64,000 bases of DNA from Populus alba (GCF_005239225.2 NC_133297.1:3232392-3296391); one strand, 5' to 3'; shown: positions 46,021-59,524, counted from the first letter of the stretch. Numbers and translations are program-made. The notes: generated by a model from the letters alone, not told the origin.

Positions 46021-49000
46021 ATGTTCCCGGCGAAAATTGAACAGCAACAGAGTGTTAACCACCAACAACGCACCACCAACACGGTGCCGGCAGACAAAGT
46101 GGTGATCGCAGTGAAAGCAGAGAATGTGATATCCAAAACAGCATTAGCTTGGGCTCTCACTCACGTTGTCCATCCTGGCGATGGCATAACGTTGCTTGCT
46201 GTCTTCACTAAGGAAAAATCCAGTAATTCAAGATTTTCAAATGCTGACACTCTCTTTAGTCTTTTGTTACTATCAACTTAATTTCTTTTTTCGGTCTGAT
46301 AAAGTGTGGATGTTTGTGTTTGATGTGCGTAGGTAAAAGATTTTGGAACTTTCCGAGGTTGGCTGGAGATTGTGGGAGTGATCAACGTAAGAGGTTGCCG
46401 GATTGTGTTTCTGAAATCTCCGAGAATTGTTCTCAGATGATGCTTCAGTTTCATAACCAAATTGAGGTTAGCTTGAATTTACCCATTTGCCATCTTATTT
46501 CCTTGCTTGCTTTCTTTCTTTCTCCTTTTAATGTGAGACGGTATAAAAGAAAATCGAGTTTGTTTTTTTATTTATTTATTTAGAAAGTGGACTTGATTAG
46601 ATAACCTCATAGGTTAATCTATGACTTAATTTACTCAATTAAGTATTTTTAATGATTGTTTTTTATTTTTACTTAAAATGCTATCCTTTTAATTTTTTTA
46701 TTTTTTATTTAAAATTATATTGTTTTAAAATAAATCTAGATTAACTCATTAATCCATAAATCAAACTTAACCAGTTTACAACCTGGAATCTTGTACCGAG
46801 TGATACCATGACTGGTAACTATGATCCGGACTCTCATTCTTATAGCAAGATTAATTCCTTGTTGAATGTTAGAAATTTTTAACCTTTTATTTTTTTTTTT
46901 TTGTCTTTTGGGTATATTTCTCTCTTAGACGGTTGAAGACTTTCTTGCTTGCTTGTCAAAATTTGTAATTTTGTTTTGCCTCCTTGGCTGTTAAGGCTAA
47001 TTATGCCAATGTATGAAGCCAATATTCAATGGATCTCTTATAAATAATAAAATAAAAGGAATGTATGTATTAGAAGCATTTGGGGCATAAGGTGACCTAA
47101 AAGAGGGGCCAATTATGCTGTGATCATGTTTCTAGGAATTTTGAGTGGCGTGTAGAAGCTTGGTGTGGATCCAAACAGACATGAGGTGCGTTGTCAAATG
47201 AAAACAAATTGAGTTAATGATGGGAATAGCATATGCTTCTAATTTGCTAGTTTTGAAGATCAATTAGGGACCCTTCATGTGCTTTATTTGGACATTTGGG
47301 TGCATAAATACTTCATGGTGCCATGGTGCCCCACATCATCATACTTTTGGGGAACATTTTGTTACACTCCATGTGAGAATTGAAGGTACTTAAAGCAAAG
47401 AATTAGTGACAAACATGGCGAACTTTATTTTGGATTCAGCGATTCATTGACACAAAATGCTACTGATTGTGACGGCGATGTTAAAATGGTGAAAAAAGCC
47501 TAAATGAATAAAGAAAAACATCAAGGGTTTGATCAGAGGATAGAACAACTTTGAACCTATTTAAATATTGTTTGTTATTGTGATCTAACCATGTTTTTAA
47601 AAGTTTTTAAATTTTTTTAATTTTTAAAATTATTTTAAAATGTTGATGTCAAAAATAAATTTTAAAACACAAAAAAAAATATTATTTTATATAATACATT
47701 TTCAAATAAAAAAAACTTGAAAAAATAATTTTTATAATACTCTCAAACAGATTCTTAGTTGTAATTTTTAAAAAAATAGATTAAAAAAATATGTGTTTGA
47801 TTAATATATTATGATATGATCACAACATAATTAAAATTTAAAATATAATTATATATATGAGATCTAATATAAAAAAAAAAAAAAAAAATTATTTGACTAC
47901 CTCAATAATTTTTTTCCAACTAGCTTCACCACACGGTCTCGTAGTGGTGCCATGCTTTACATTGTAGTTTATGCATAAACTCGACAAGGTAACTAAGCTA
48001 AGCTAACGTTGCTTTATTGATTGAAGGTTGGAGTGAGGATTAAGGTGGTGTCAAGTACACCGGGCAGTGTTGTGGCGGCTGAAGCAAGGCGCACTGGAGC
48101 CAACTGGGTTGTCCTGGACAAGTAATTACACGTAAAAAAAAAAAAAAGTATTTTCTTATTTCTGAGCTATTAATATCGTAATTGGTTGGTCAGTGGTTAA
48201 TTGTCCTCTGCTCTTTCGATCCCTTTGGTCAGTAGTTTTACTTATAGCCATGATTCATAAAATCGGCAGTTTTAGTAAATGACACTGCTAGGCTATTTTA
48301 TCCTCGTGGTTCCTGGCTAATCCCACTTAAAATTTGTTGGCATTCTTCAATCCCATTTCTAATGGGATAGAATCAGTATTATTAAATCCAATCTAGAATG
48401 AAATCGTTTCAAGATTTTTTAAAAAGATAAAAACGACATCGTGTATGCTATGCTAGTAGGAGTTCGAATCATTTCCAACTGTATATTGATAAAATGAATG
48501 TGTCGAGAACAAGTTATTTTGTTTTCTAATTTAGCATATGGTAACAGCAAAGAGTGTTATATACCAAGAACTTTTAAAACCTCCAAGTTACATCAATCTT
48601 CCTCCTTTGTTGGACTTGGGACAACATGCTTGATGAGGTTATTTTCTGTTGTTGGCATGCTGCTGGCATTATATATCGACAGCCATGTAAACTTCCGCTC
48701 AGCTAAATATTTGTGGTTTGACAGCTCATGTAAAATTACTAGTTTTGTGTACCGTGATGATGATGATGATGATGATGATGATAAATAAGACGTTAATGTT
48801 GTTTTGTTATTCGCCTCTGAGCATGCTGAGAAACTTAAAGGTTGGTTTATATCGTGTTGTTCTGCTAGAACAGAAAACTGAAGCAAGAGCTGAAGCACTG
48901 CATTGAGGAACTTCGATGCAACATTGTTGTAATGAAAGGTTCTCAGGCAAAAGTTCTCAGGCTTAACTTGGGATGCTCGAATGAAGTCCAAACCCCATAC

Positions 49001-51393
49001 TATTCTGCTGCTTCTTCTCCAGAAAAAGATGATGGGACGCTGCTTGGACACAGTTTGAAGCATTCTACTCCTGTAAGCAGCCCTGAAGAACCAAGTACTC
49101 CCTACTCGAGAACCGGAGAAGGCTCGTCATCGTCGAGCTATGATACGGAGATGCCTCCTTTTCTTGCTTATGAGCAAAATCCTCTTTTTCAAGGACTGAA
49201 TAAAAGAAATTATACATTAAAAGATGACCAAAACAACTATGATGACCAACTTAGAGCAATGTACTCGGATGGGGAAAGAATTGTCCCTCTGTCAACAAAC
49301 CCAATATCAGCCGTAAGCAGTGGTCAGAAGAGTTTATTTTGGATTCCCCAAAACCAAATTGTTGATGGGAATGTCTCCAAAACCCTGAGTTGCAGAAATA
49401 CTTGCAAAATTAAATCTCCAACTTCCAGAACTCTACTTGATAAGTTTGTGCATTATGATCACGATGCTCTGGCTGGTAGGCTCATCCCGAGCCATCAAAA
49501 AGAGATTGTAAGCTCAGGTATCAGACATGCAGTTTCTCTAGGTAGAACTTCTTCAATGCCCCCTCCTTTATGTTCTTTATGCCAACACAAGGCACCGACT
49601 TTTGGAAAACCTCCAAGACAGTTCTCTTATGAAGAGCTGGAAGAAGCTACAGAAGGATTCTCGGATATGAATTTCTTGGCAGAAGGTGGTTTTAGCAAAG
49701 TTTATAGAGGAGTGTTAAGAGATGGACAGGTAGTTGCAGTGAAGCTCTTAAAGTATGGTGGCTCTCAAGCAGATGCTGATTTCTGCAGGGAAGTGAGGGT
49801 ATTGAGCTGTGCGCTACACAGGAACGTTGTGTTGTTGATTGGATTTTGCATTGATGGCAAGAAGAGAGTATTGGTTTATGAGTACATATGCAATGGGTCA
49901 CTGGACTTCCATTTGCACGGTAGTCCCTGTTCTTGTCCTTGTTTGCATCAAGAATGGTGCCCTTCCTTCTATGGTTTTCTAAATTTTTGTGCTTTTAATA
50001 TCCTCTGCTGGCATGTATATACTTCTGGCTTCTAAATTTTGCCCAGTAAAAAAAAATCAGCTCTTTGATTGAACTTCTGTGATTACAGGAAACAAAAGAG
50101 CACCTCTAGATTGGAACTCAAGGCTGAAAATAGCAATTGGGACAGCAAGAGGTTTACGATATCTTCATGAAGACTGCAGAGTGGGTTGTGTAGTGCACAG
50201 AGACATGAGGCCTAATAATATCCTCGTAACCCATAATTTTGAACCTCTGGTACTAAATTTAATCTTTATTTGTTTTAGAAGCATGACCTTTCATTCTTTA
50301 AGCTAGTAAGATCACGATTCCATCTTCTTCAAATGTTCCTTAATATAATTTGTACGATTCATGCCTTGCTTGTGCTAAAAAAAGGATCCATGCCCATAAC
50401 CTTGACTTTTGTTTATCTATTCCAGGACAGGTTATGCATAAAAAACAAGGACTTAATTTCCATGGAGACTCTTTCTTATTGCAAATCTATTTTGTTTTTA
50501 AAGAAAGATTAGATCTCATTTATGTTCAATGCCTTGTCACATAACAGACTGATTATCATGAGGATGCCAACACTGATGGAATATGCACCTTACTGTTTTG
50601 TTTTAGGTTGCTGATTTTGGGCTTGCTAGGTGGCACGCTGAATGTACTATCGGTAGCGAAGAGCGAGTCATTGGAACTTCAGGGTACTTCTTACATAACC
50701 TGCTTTCTTCATATGTTCAATTCTGTTGAGTTTTGAATTTGTGCTTAAACTGCAAGGATTTTATCATGACCTACCTAAATCCAGGTATGTTGCACCAGAG
50801 TACACCAGTGGTGGAAAAATTACGCAGACAGTTGACGTATTTGCATTTGGATTGGTTTTATTAGAGCTAATGACAGGTCAAAGAATCAGCAAGCTGCAAT
50901 TTTACAGGGGACCGAATTTTTTGTCCGACTGTCTCCATCCTGTCACTGCATTAGAACCAAGTCATGTCATGGAAAGTATTTATGAATTACTGGATCCATG
51001 TTTGGCCTCAGAGCAACTCCCTGAATTTGCCTTTCAACTACAAGCTATGGGCCTAGCCGCTTCCTTGTGCCTCCGTCAAGATCCAGAAACCAGACCTCCA
51101 ATGTCAAAGGTATGCTACCTTGCCATTATTTCTTATCTATTTACGAATTACGACATATATGGTACCTTTCGCTTTTAACTGCACCTATAGCATTCTCTGA
51201 AGTGAAGGATGACTACATTTTTCTTATATTTTCGAAATACCAGGTCCTTGGAATACTTGAGGGGGGTGACTTGGCCGTTCCTCTGAGTTTAGACGTGAAT
51301 TCAGTTGGTAATAGAAGTGGCCGTCTGCGTGGTCTGAGCTCACGCACACAGCCTGACAGAAGGAGGGGTCATTCTCGTAAGCTTTCTCATTGA
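46021..51393 (+). CDS. receptor-like cytoplasmic-type protein kinase with N-terminal USP-like domain, 8 exons
   Basis: Exons: 46021-46222, 46333-46466, 48027-48121, 48874-49919, 50089-50249, 50607-50683, 50785-51109 and 51244-51393. All introns are GT...AG and the join stays in frame for 729 residues. Residues about 24-165 form a universal-stress/adenine-nucleotide-hydrolase-like domain (VVIAVKAENVISKTALAWAL, then GANWVVLDK). A Ser/Pro-rich linker and CSLC motif follow. The kinase domain spans about 394-690, with ATP Lys434 (VAVK), Glu450, HRD 529-531 with Asn536, DFG 549-551 and APE 575-577. The glycine loop is AEGGFS, so its first and third glycines are lost. There is no signal peptide or membrane segment. 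Relatives are often labelled inactive kinases. Partners are unknown. Confidence 0.9.
46467..48026 (+). other. long intron 2 of the kinase gene
   Basis: Bounded by gag|GTTAGC and gaAG|GTTGGA. It carries an AT-rich dispersed-repeat piece at about 47580-47760 (containing gttgatgtcaaaaataaa), which probably inserted here. Confidence 0.8.
48756..48782. repeat. (GAT)9 microsatellite in kinase intron 3
   Basis: Nine uninterrupted GAT units between exons 3 and 4. Confidence 0.9.
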
Positions 51394-52862
51394 AAATTGA
51401 TTTTGTAGTAGTTAGCACCAACCAATATGAATAATGATATCGGCTCCGGGTGAAATGATCTTCTGTTAAATGTATAGTTCAGAACGGTTCAGTTCTTCCA
51501 TAGGTGAGTTGCTTTCCCAGTTTCAAACATGTTAATGGTGACATGATTCGTTTTCTTTTCCCCGTCGATCCAAACTTTTGGTTGTAGAGTGTGCTCCGTT
51601 AATGGTATGACTGTGGATCAGGATTTTACCCGAACTTCTCCAACCATTTCTAAAGGGAACTTCACCGCTGATCTTACGCCTTGTATGGTGTGACATTTGG
51701 GGCAACAGGTTTCACTATTAAAGTTGTTTTTGAATAGCAAACGCAAGTTAAGGCAAATTGATTTACTGTATCGTACCGAAGAAAACAAAAAACCTGCAGT
51801 GGGCAAAATCTCTATCTTGGCTGCCTTTGGGAAAAGGAGAAAAAGTGTCTAATTATCTTTGAGGATGCATTATGAGCAGATGGTTAAAAGCATGATAGAA
51901 GAATCATGGCTCATTTGGAGGTTCGATATGGAAAAAAAAAAAAGAAGAAGAAGGCCCACTCTCTCCAACCATGTAAAGCAGGTACATCCACCATGCCTAG
52001 TCTGCCTTGCCAACTCCGTATAAGCTGTCTTTCATGGTTGTTACCTGAGGCAGTATAACCAGAGGAGATTGTCATCTATGATCCCTTCGGCTCTCTTCTT
52101 GAAATATACTTCAACAAACAACTTTCGGCCTGTGGCATCATGGAAGGACTAAAGTCATGTAGCAGAGCAAGTTTATGCTGTATCGATTTCTCTCTCACGA
52201 GATGATTACAGATTGTGTGGCCTGCTTAATTAGAGCATCATGTTGTTAGAACCTTTTATACAATGCATAGTAGGGCAAGTTCGATTTGCCTGGTAGTTAA
52301 CCTACCAAATTATGAACCACTTCAACCCTTATTTGACCAGACAAAGTTGTAAATTATTGTTGCAATGTTATATGAATTCTAATCCTAATTGTATAAGAAC
52401 TTGGTAATAGAGTCCTTTAAAATCGTTGTCGTGTTTTTTGGTTCTTTCTATTTGTTGTGATATTCCCAACATCTGTGTGTATGATCATCCTTAACGATTA
52501 TGATGCCTGCAAGCATCCCCACTTGCATAATGTCTGCAGATTTTCAATTTGAGAATACATATAGGAAGAATAACTTCATATCATAAAATTTACTTGTTAA
52601 TAGACATCCATTCATTCTAATCCACAATAGGCTTACAAGGTACAATACTACTGGAAAAATAATCCACACTCGTCAAACTCCTCTTCCCTCTCTGATGGCA
52701 AACCGCAAACCCCAATATGACTATCCCCGGCCCAGACCTCCATTGTCAATCAAACCCGGAAAGGAAAGAATGGAATTCGTTCCTTGTTTAACTAACTCAC
52801 AATGTTTAACAATTAGATTAATCTTGAGTACATCTTGCAATTAAAGTTCAAGGTTCTGGAGA
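51394..52862. other. intergenic between convergent genes
   Basis: Holds the 3' UTRs of the kinase (+) and the WD40 gene (-). No coding or repeat structure recognised. Composition is more balanced than in the left half. Confidence 0.55.
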
Positions 52863-54314
52863 TTAGTTCGCCCTGTTTTCACTAGCTAAGCTGCTCCCAT
52901 CAGATGGCAATGAATCTGCATCAGAACCCATATGTCGCTGATATTGCTGCTGTTGTTGCATCATGGCCATTTGATACATATCAGGTGCCATCTCAGCCAC
53001 ACTCCAAACCTTGACAGACTTGTCCAGACTCCCACTATACACCACCCACCGCTGATCACCATCTTTGGATTTCTCATGATCCTCCTCCACCGCCAGGCAC
53101 TTGACAGGTCCATTATGCCCTGTTAGCACAGACATACACGCGTGAATCTTGTCATCCCTTCTCCACACGCATATGGTCTTGTCAGCTGATCCGCTAAAGA
53201 CCAGATTCCCTGCAGAAGCGAGGCACAAAACCGCAAGCTTGTGGCCCTTGAGTACCCCACCATGAGTTAACTGCTTCTCGCATTCCCAGTAATTCACCAT
53301 TCCATCACTGGATCCACAGTACACAACCGAACCAGAGGTGTTCACAGCCAAAGCTGTAACCGCACTCTCTTGTTTCAACAATGTTTGAACCGGAGAATGC
53401 TTTGTCCTTTTGCCTTGTTGCTCTCGTTTCCACACTTTCACCGTCCCATCAGCTGAGCCTGTGAACACCAAGCCATCTAGACTCGCTACTACTGAATTAA
53501 CAGCATCATCGTGAGCATTGATTGATTCGAGACACTTGGAGTCTGAGATTCGCCATACCTTGAAAGTCCGGTCCCAGGAAGCAGAATACAAAAGGGTGTT
53601 GTCCTCGTTGAGGGTTAAACATGAAATGGCATCAGAATGCTTGATCCAAAGAGCAGAACGGTTCCGAACTTGGACATATGCGCTTGGTCTGATAGAGCTC
53701 TTGAATACTTCCTTTAGGGTAGGCAAGGTTCCTGATCTCTTGTGCACGGTTGGATTCTTTGGAATAACCTTCCAGACTCGTATCTTGCCATCCTGGTGAC
53801 CCGTGAAAATCTTCTCGCCTGCAATTATTATGGCTTTCACCAAACCGCTGCTCGATTTGAATCCAGAGAACTCCTTCAAATTCTTCCACACACGAATATT
53901 CTTGCTATCAGAACCTGTGTAAAGAAGATCCTTGGTTGCGGCCAAGGAATAAATATGACCTTCTTCGCGAACAAGCGAGCCAATCAGACCATTTTGAGGA
54001 AGATTTTCTTCAATTGACCACGGAAAATTGGAGCCAGCACCGGTTTGGTTCCATGGTGACATGGTCATAGGAGACCCCTCACAGCTCATCCTGTTAGGAT
54101 CATAACTGGCAGGACTTGTAAAGGAAGCACTGCTATTTCGATAGGCAAAAACCTCATCACGGGGTATTGCCGCAACTGTTGCTGAAATATTTGGATCAGA
54201 ATGCATAATGTTGCCGAATTTCGATCTCGGTATGCTGTTTCCTGTGTCCACAAACTTTGTGCCTATTTCTTCTCCATCTCCCATTCGAGTGCCTATTCCT
54301 CCCCGGTTCATCAT
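52863..54314 (-). CDS. WD40-repeat protein, JINGUBANG-like
   Basis: Intronless, 483 residues. The N-terminal ~110 residues are Ser/Pro/Asn-rich and probably disordered. Seven WD40-type blades follow from about residue 118 to 445, seen in [84 protein letters not shown] and [14 protein letters not shown]. The C-terminus has a Gln run (MMQQQQQYQ) and an acidic Ser-rich end. The overall plan matches the plant JINGUBANG family; Arabidopsis JINGUBANG restrains pollen germination through a transcription factor. Whether this paralogue does the same is unknown. The start is the first ATG of two adjacent Mets. Confidence 0.92.
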   Translation of the reverse strand: MMNRGGIGTRMGDGEEIGTKFVDTGNSIPRSKFGNIMHSDPNISATVAAIPRDEVFAYRNSSASFTSPASYDPNRMSCEGSPMTMSPWNQTGAGSNFPWSIEENLPQNGLIGSLVREEGHIYSLAATKDLLYTGSDSKNIRVWKNLKEFSGFKSSSGLVKAIIIAGEKIFTGHQDGKIRVWKVIPKNPTVHKRSGTLPTLKEVFKSSIRPSAYVQVRNRSALWIKHSDAISCLTLNEDNTLLYSASWDRTFKVWRISDSKCLESINAHDDAVNSVVASLDGLVFTGSADGTVKVWKREQQGKRTKHSPVQTLLKQESAVTALAVNTSGSVVYCGSSDGMVNYWECEKQLTHGGVLKGHKLAVLCLASAGNLVFSGSADKTICVWRRDDKIHACMSVLTGHNGPVKCLAVEEDHEKSKDGDQRWVVYSGSLDKSVKVWSVAEMAPDMYQMAMMQQQQQYQRHMGSDADSLPSDGSSLASENRAN

Positions 54315-54446
54315 GTCTCCTCAATCTAAAGAGGGTCAAAAACAAAGGAGAAATGAGGAAATTGGTTGGAAAATTAAAAAAAAAATGGTGGTGAGAGAAT
54401 TTTTGTTAACAATATTAAAGAAACTAAGGCGGGAGAGAAGGCAGGG

Positions 54447-54456
54447 AGTATTATAG
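54447..54456 (-). promoter_or_regulatory. putative TATA-like box of the WD40 gene
   Basis: CTATAATA on the minus strand, about 135 bp before the start codon. Tentative. Confidence 0.3.
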
Positions 54457-55553
54457 ATGCACAAATAGCTGAGAAGGCAACGGTAGACAAGATTAGGGAC
54501 GTGGGTTGTGACACCTGTTCATGCTCAGCATTTTGATTGCTTGTAGAGAGAGATTTGGGATACTTTACTAATAATAAACAAGGATATTAGTTCCATTAGT
54601 TGGGATTGGCTGTTTTCTTTCTGTGGTTGATGCTTTAATTGCTATTTCTGGTCTCTGGACAGCATCTTGATAACTTTTTTCATCATGTTGTTAGGTTATT
54701 TGGATAGGAAGACTTGAAAATTTGACTGCTATAAACGTTTTCATGTTTGCTATATCAGGCAGAGCATGATGAGGCGTGATGATTTTTATTTGAAAATAAA
54801 AATGTTGGACCAGTTTAATTTGCTTCATTTCTGCCATTAATGGCTCTCCCAAGGTGGCAATTACCTCCAAAGCAGACATTGATTAAGGAATGGGTCTACA
54901 ATAAGGACTCTGGATGTGCTATCCTCTGTATGACGTAGAAGATTGCTAATCAAATCTAGCTTAGCGGGTTAATACGATGGTTCACTGATTTGAAGCCTGA
55001 TTCAAGCCCATTTTGTTTCTAAATTAGGTTGTGAGTTAACATGGCAAAACTTAAATAATCATATGAATTAACCTGCAAATCAGTTTACGTAGCCAAACTT
55101 GAGTGAGACTCCCGGTCATGTCAATCACAATGAATTTTTTATTACTATTTAAAATGATGTTGTTAATGTTTTTTTTTTTTAATTCATATATATATTATTT
55201 TATATTTTAAAAATACTTTTTAAAAAAATTAAATTAAAAATTTTTTTTCTTTACTTCACATTAATTTTTTTATGTTTTAAAATTATTTTAATATGCTAAT
55301 ATCAAAATTAAATTTTAAAAAATAAAATAATATTATTTTAATATATTTTCAGATAAAAATAAATTTTTAAAAAATAAATACTATTCCATTATCAAATAAA
55401 CTTTTATAGCTCGAGCTTTGAGACATGAATCCAATTAGTAATTTCCTAGGACAAAATCACATAACCTATAAAGTCATTTGGGGATAGAATCGGGTTAATT
55501 CGTTGATATGAGAATTAATCAGATAACCCACAACTCGTACCATATCTCATCTC

Positions 55554-55592
<39 letters not shown>

Positions 55593-55652
55593 ATTAATAT
55601 GTTTTGTTTGCTTTATTGTTTTTATTGAACATGAAATCACCTCTTCTTTAGC
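54457..55652. other. intergenic upstream of the WD40 gene
   Basis: Contains an AT-rich dispersed-repeat piece (about 55150-55400) and a (TC)n microsatellite. No gene recognised. Confidence 0.5.
55559..55591. repeat. (TC)n microsatellite
   Basis: About 16 uninterrupted TC units. Confidence 0.92.
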
Positions 55653-55668
55653 AGCTTGTAGGTATAGG
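55653..55668. repeat. 5' target-site duplication of SINE (16 bp)
   Basis: AGCTTGTAGGTATAGG, identical to 55844-55859. Confidence 0.92.
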
Positions 55669-55843
55669 TCCCAAAGGGTGTAGCGTGGTGACAAAGGGCT
55701 TGAGATCTGCACAGCAGGTCTTGAGTTCGAGTCAGGGCATGCATTTTTTGTAAAAGCCTGGGACAGCCGGGGTTTTACTTGTTTATCTGGACCTACAAAG
55801 TACGCTTTTCAGAGGATGGGATTTCCTCGAATCCAAAAAAAAA
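55669..55843 (+). mobile_element. tRNA-derived SINE
   Basis: A 175-bp element starting TCCCAAAGGGTGTAGCGTGG, which contains an A-box-like sequence (tGTAGCGTGGTgacaaaggg), and with a B-box GAGTTCGAGTC near 55728. It ends in a run of ten A residues. A perfect 16-bp duplication brackets it, as expected for LINE-driven insertion. The internal pol III promoter boxes and the A tail identify the class. The exact family name is not assigned. Perfect duplication suggests a fairly recent insertion. Confidence 0.9.
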
Positions 55844-55859
55844 AGCTTGTAGGTATAGG
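55844..55859. repeat. 3' target-site duplication of SINE (16 bp)
   Basis: Matches 55653-55668 exactly. Confidence 0.92.
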
Positions 55860-56241
55860 GATTGCTCCTGCCACCAGATACATCACGGCGACAGGGTGAT
55901 CTGGGGCCCAAGAGTTTTGTGTTCTTCATTTTAGTTTGGACAAAATCCAATAATTCTTTCGTTCTCAGTTCATTAAAGGCAAAGTAACATTGTCTGTTTT
56001 TCTAATGATTTGTCCAACTGTCTTTGGGTTAGGACCAGTTCTGGATCTCTCAATTGGGATAGCAATAGGGCATCTTGACAGTGTTTCATCTTTACCGGGT
56101 TTTTTTTCCGGTTTAACTATATAAATCAGTGTGAATTAGTTTTATTTCAGTTTTGATTTTAAATTAAAAAATAAAAATTTAGTTATTTTTTTAAAATAAA
56201 AATTAAATCAAACCGAAAATACTTATCCCTGCTGTGCATGC

Positions 56242-56267
56242 TATATATATATATATATATATATATA
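56242..56267. repeat. (TA)n microsatellite, about 13 units
   Basis: Uninterrupted TA dinucleotides. Confidence 0.88.
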
Positions 56268-56689
56268 ATGCTAAAGAACAAGTAATATTTGATCACATAA
56301 TGTTGTTGATTTAAGACGGCACTCGAAGCAAGCATGCCCATCGATCACAGGCTACCTAATTACAAAAACACCCCTAACCTAGCTACATCGTTGCCCAATT
56401 TGTTAGGGTTCTAACCTTCACCTTGAAAATAAATATTTTAATGTAGTATAGAGAAAGCCATGGCTAACAGGAATCTTCGTCATTAAAATCAACAGTGGCT
56501 GGGTTAGATCTTGAAGAGGAGCGGGCTTGTTTTGCAATAGAGGCTAGCTGGAGCAAATTTTCCATTATATTTATTTTCCAAAATCACGGTCCTGGCACCT
56601 CTACCCCCTTCCCCATCTGTCAATATATAATATAAAATCATTACTGTAATCTCATCTAATAATTTGAGGGGTTTTTTTTGTTGAAATTA

Positions 56690-57430
56690 TTTTTGAACAT
56701 GATATTGAAAAAAATGATTTTTATGAAAAGTTGTTTGATATTTGATAATATCAAGAGAAAATAAGTTAAAAAATAATTTTTATTATTTGGCTATGTCATA
56801 CAAATAAAAAATAAACTAGAAAATAATTTTTTGATTTTTTAATTTTTTAAAAATTTTATTAAAAGAATGAGAATCAAATCTTATAAATAAAAAAGTTGAA
56901 GGGGATGAAATTAAAAAAAAAATCTAATTTTATATTTTATTTCAAATAAAATAAATAGTACTTAAAATAATAAATATCAAATTTGACAAATAAAAATGTT
57001 GAAAGATGGTGAAACTTAAAAAAATATAAATTTATAAATTGTCTCAAATAAAATAAATAGCAATCAAAAGAATAAGATCAAATCTAATAAATAAAAAATT
57101 TCAATTAAAAAAATAATAAAAGAAAAAAACTAAGGACAAAAAATGATATAAAAATCAAATTCTAATGAACAAAATTAAAATAAATAAAAATATATCAATA
57201 AAAAGATTAAGGATTAATTTTAATATAATAAATAAATAAAAAGATATTTATGAATTTTTTTTAATTTTTAAAAAGTGAAAAAATATTTTCCGTTTAAAAT
57301 AAAAAAAAAATAAAAAAAATAAAGTTAAATTTTTATTAACCGAAAAATATTATTTTGTGAATAACATTTTTAATATTTAAACAAACACCAAAAAAAATTA
57401 AAAATAGTTTTTAGTAAATTACTTTTGATG
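56690..57430. repeat. AT-rich dispersed repeat, copy 1
   Basis: Begins with sequence like gttgtttgatatttgataatat and 'gaaaataagttaaaaaataa', contains repeated tracts of the form aaataaaataaatag(c/t)aatcaaaagaat and ggaccaaatctaataaat, and ends near aacaaacacc. The same order of tracts is seen at 59860-60660. Confidence 0.6.
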
Positions 57431-59101
57431 GAACAACGATAACATTCAAAAATAAGATCGTAACATCAAACTGAAAAGATGTAATTAAGACGTGGAAGAT
57501 GATGATCGAGGAGAGACAAGATCCGATGCTTTTGCTTTCTTTCTTTTGAATGTGCTTCCTCTTTAACAAAGCTGCAAGCGCATTATCCAGCTGAAAGTAC
57601 TAGATTTTCCTGCCTGTAAAATTCTTGCGAGAAATGAGAATGGTCAAGTCTGTACTTCTAAAATGTAATTTTACAATGAGTTAAAGTTTTAATTTATTCC
57701 TATATCTTTAATTAGATTCCATTGAGTTTCCAATCTATATTCAAAAACAAATATTGAAATCTTATATATCCAACCCTTTTAAGTAAAAAAGATAATTTGA
57801 GCTTATAATTTATAAAATATCAAAAATAAAATTGAATATAATTATTATCACAAAATCAACTTTACTATATCCATACATGAATATTCAATCGACCAGATAG
57901 AAAACTGACACCAATAAATACCATTTCAATTATGGATTATTTTTTAAATTCAATGAATCTGTAGGGGCAAAATTCAGTTAGGGCTGCTCCCAAAAACAGT
58001 AAGAATCTTCGATGGGCACAAAGGCAATGGCCCTTGAGACATGACAAGTGTAACAGTACAGCAGCCACGTCCTTGGATTGAGGAGTGGTCATTTCTCTGT
58101 CTCTTTCATTGAAGCAGCCCCATCAGCTTACTGCTTACATCTGCACATTACTAGTTTGAGGACCATGTAACAGACCACTGCTCCTCTACCACGTGTCCGA
58201 GGCAACAAGAGATTTGATAGCATAATGATGATTTAAATCACTATTTATTTTGTCAGTGCTCGAAACGGATCTAACAGCCCGTGTTCATCGTCAAGAAGAG
58301 TGCTGGAAAGGAGCTAATAGTAAGCATGTTGAGATGAGAAATTAAATAGAAGGTTTTCTTCGTCAATGATTGTATTGCATATATTTACATGATCAATGGG
58401 TGGATGCCAACCACGTCTCTCCATTGATATAATTAAAATTAGTCACGTGCACTGCACGTATGAGTCTTGAATGTCATGCATGATCCTTGTAATATTTATG
58501 TGCACGTCTTCGGAGGAGGTCGTGAACAGGGTTCGTGGAACAAGATCATCGATCGAGGAATCGGTCGATCGGTAGGTGAGTTTCACTTTGCGATACTCCA
58601 TAATTCTTGGATTTTATTTCTATCTCATCCAAATCTTCAACCTGTATTGCAGCTGGGCTAGAATACTTCGTGGTTGTGTTGCTATTTTTGCCATTTTTCT
58701 TTTGACAAGGGAGGGGGGGTTTCAAGTTTCAACAATAGGTTGGCCCAATCTCAACCCCTAAATGGCTAGAACCCAGTTTTAGGAGCTTTATTAAGGAAAT
58801 GTTAAAAATATTTTTTTTAAAAAAAAAATGAAAAAATATATATTATTTTGATGTATTTTTAAGTAAGAAAAAAACATTATCTCTAAATGTTCTTGTAAGA
58901 TAGGCCATTTATGCTTCCATGATCTTATCAATCCCCTTTTTAAATAATTTTTCTTAGTCTTACGAGAGCTATTAGTTATTATTTTAATTTATTTACGAGT
59001 AAAAATATTTTAAAAAGTAGTTACTATGCTTCCAAATATCTTCTAAAGTATTCTTGTCAAAAAGGCCATTTGTCCTTCCATATTCTTTATCAATCCTTTT
59101 T

Positions 59102-59524
59102 TTAATCAATTTTTTTTATTCTCGTATAGGAGCTATTAATTATCATATGCAAAAAAAGAAGAAGAAATTTGCATTTTACCTTTTCAAAAATTAAAAAGCT
59201 GTAGTAGATAACCTTTTTTTTTTCATCTAGAAGAAGGATGGAATGATGTAATGATATGGTAGATGGAATGATGTAATGATTTGGTAAGTGATAATCAATC
59301 ACAAATAGAACATGATCAAGACAACCACTTTTAGAAAAGATAAACATGATATGTTCGGAATCTTTGTGTTTCTTAACATGAAGATTATAATCAAAGACTT
59401 TGTCGTGGGAATGAGGTTCGTATAGAGTGGGACCACAACTATATATTCCACACCAAAAACAGAAGCATCCAATTCCATGTAGATTTTTGATATTGGGATG
59501 AGGCCCAAAGGGAGATACTGTCAC
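59102..59524 (-). CDS. unrecognised 140-residue open frame
   Basis: The N-terminal half (to about residue 60) has balanced composition and Cys/His content (GCFCFWCGIYSCGPTLYEPH); the C-terminal half is AT-driven and hydrophobic. CGPTLYEPHSH loosely recalls the cysteinyl-tRNA synthetase signature, but the surrounding residues do not support it. Probably a gene fragment or chance frame. Confidence 0.15.
   Translation of the reverse strand: MTVSPFGPHPNIKNLHGIGCFCFWCGIYSCGPTLYEPHSHDKVFDYNLHVKKHKDSEHIMFIFSKSGCLDHVLFVIDYHLPNHYIIPSTISLHHSILLLDEKKKVIYYSFLIFEKVKCKFLLLFLHMIINSSYTRIKKID

Noticed and set aside
48498..48788. 96-codon frame in the kinase intron 3
   Set aside because: Ends in a poly-Asp run from the GAT microsatellite and is removed by the well-supported splice sites.
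59299..59524. Cysteinyl-tRNA synthetase fragment
   Set aside because: The CGPTLYEPHSH match is short; neighbouring residues do not follow the synthetase family.
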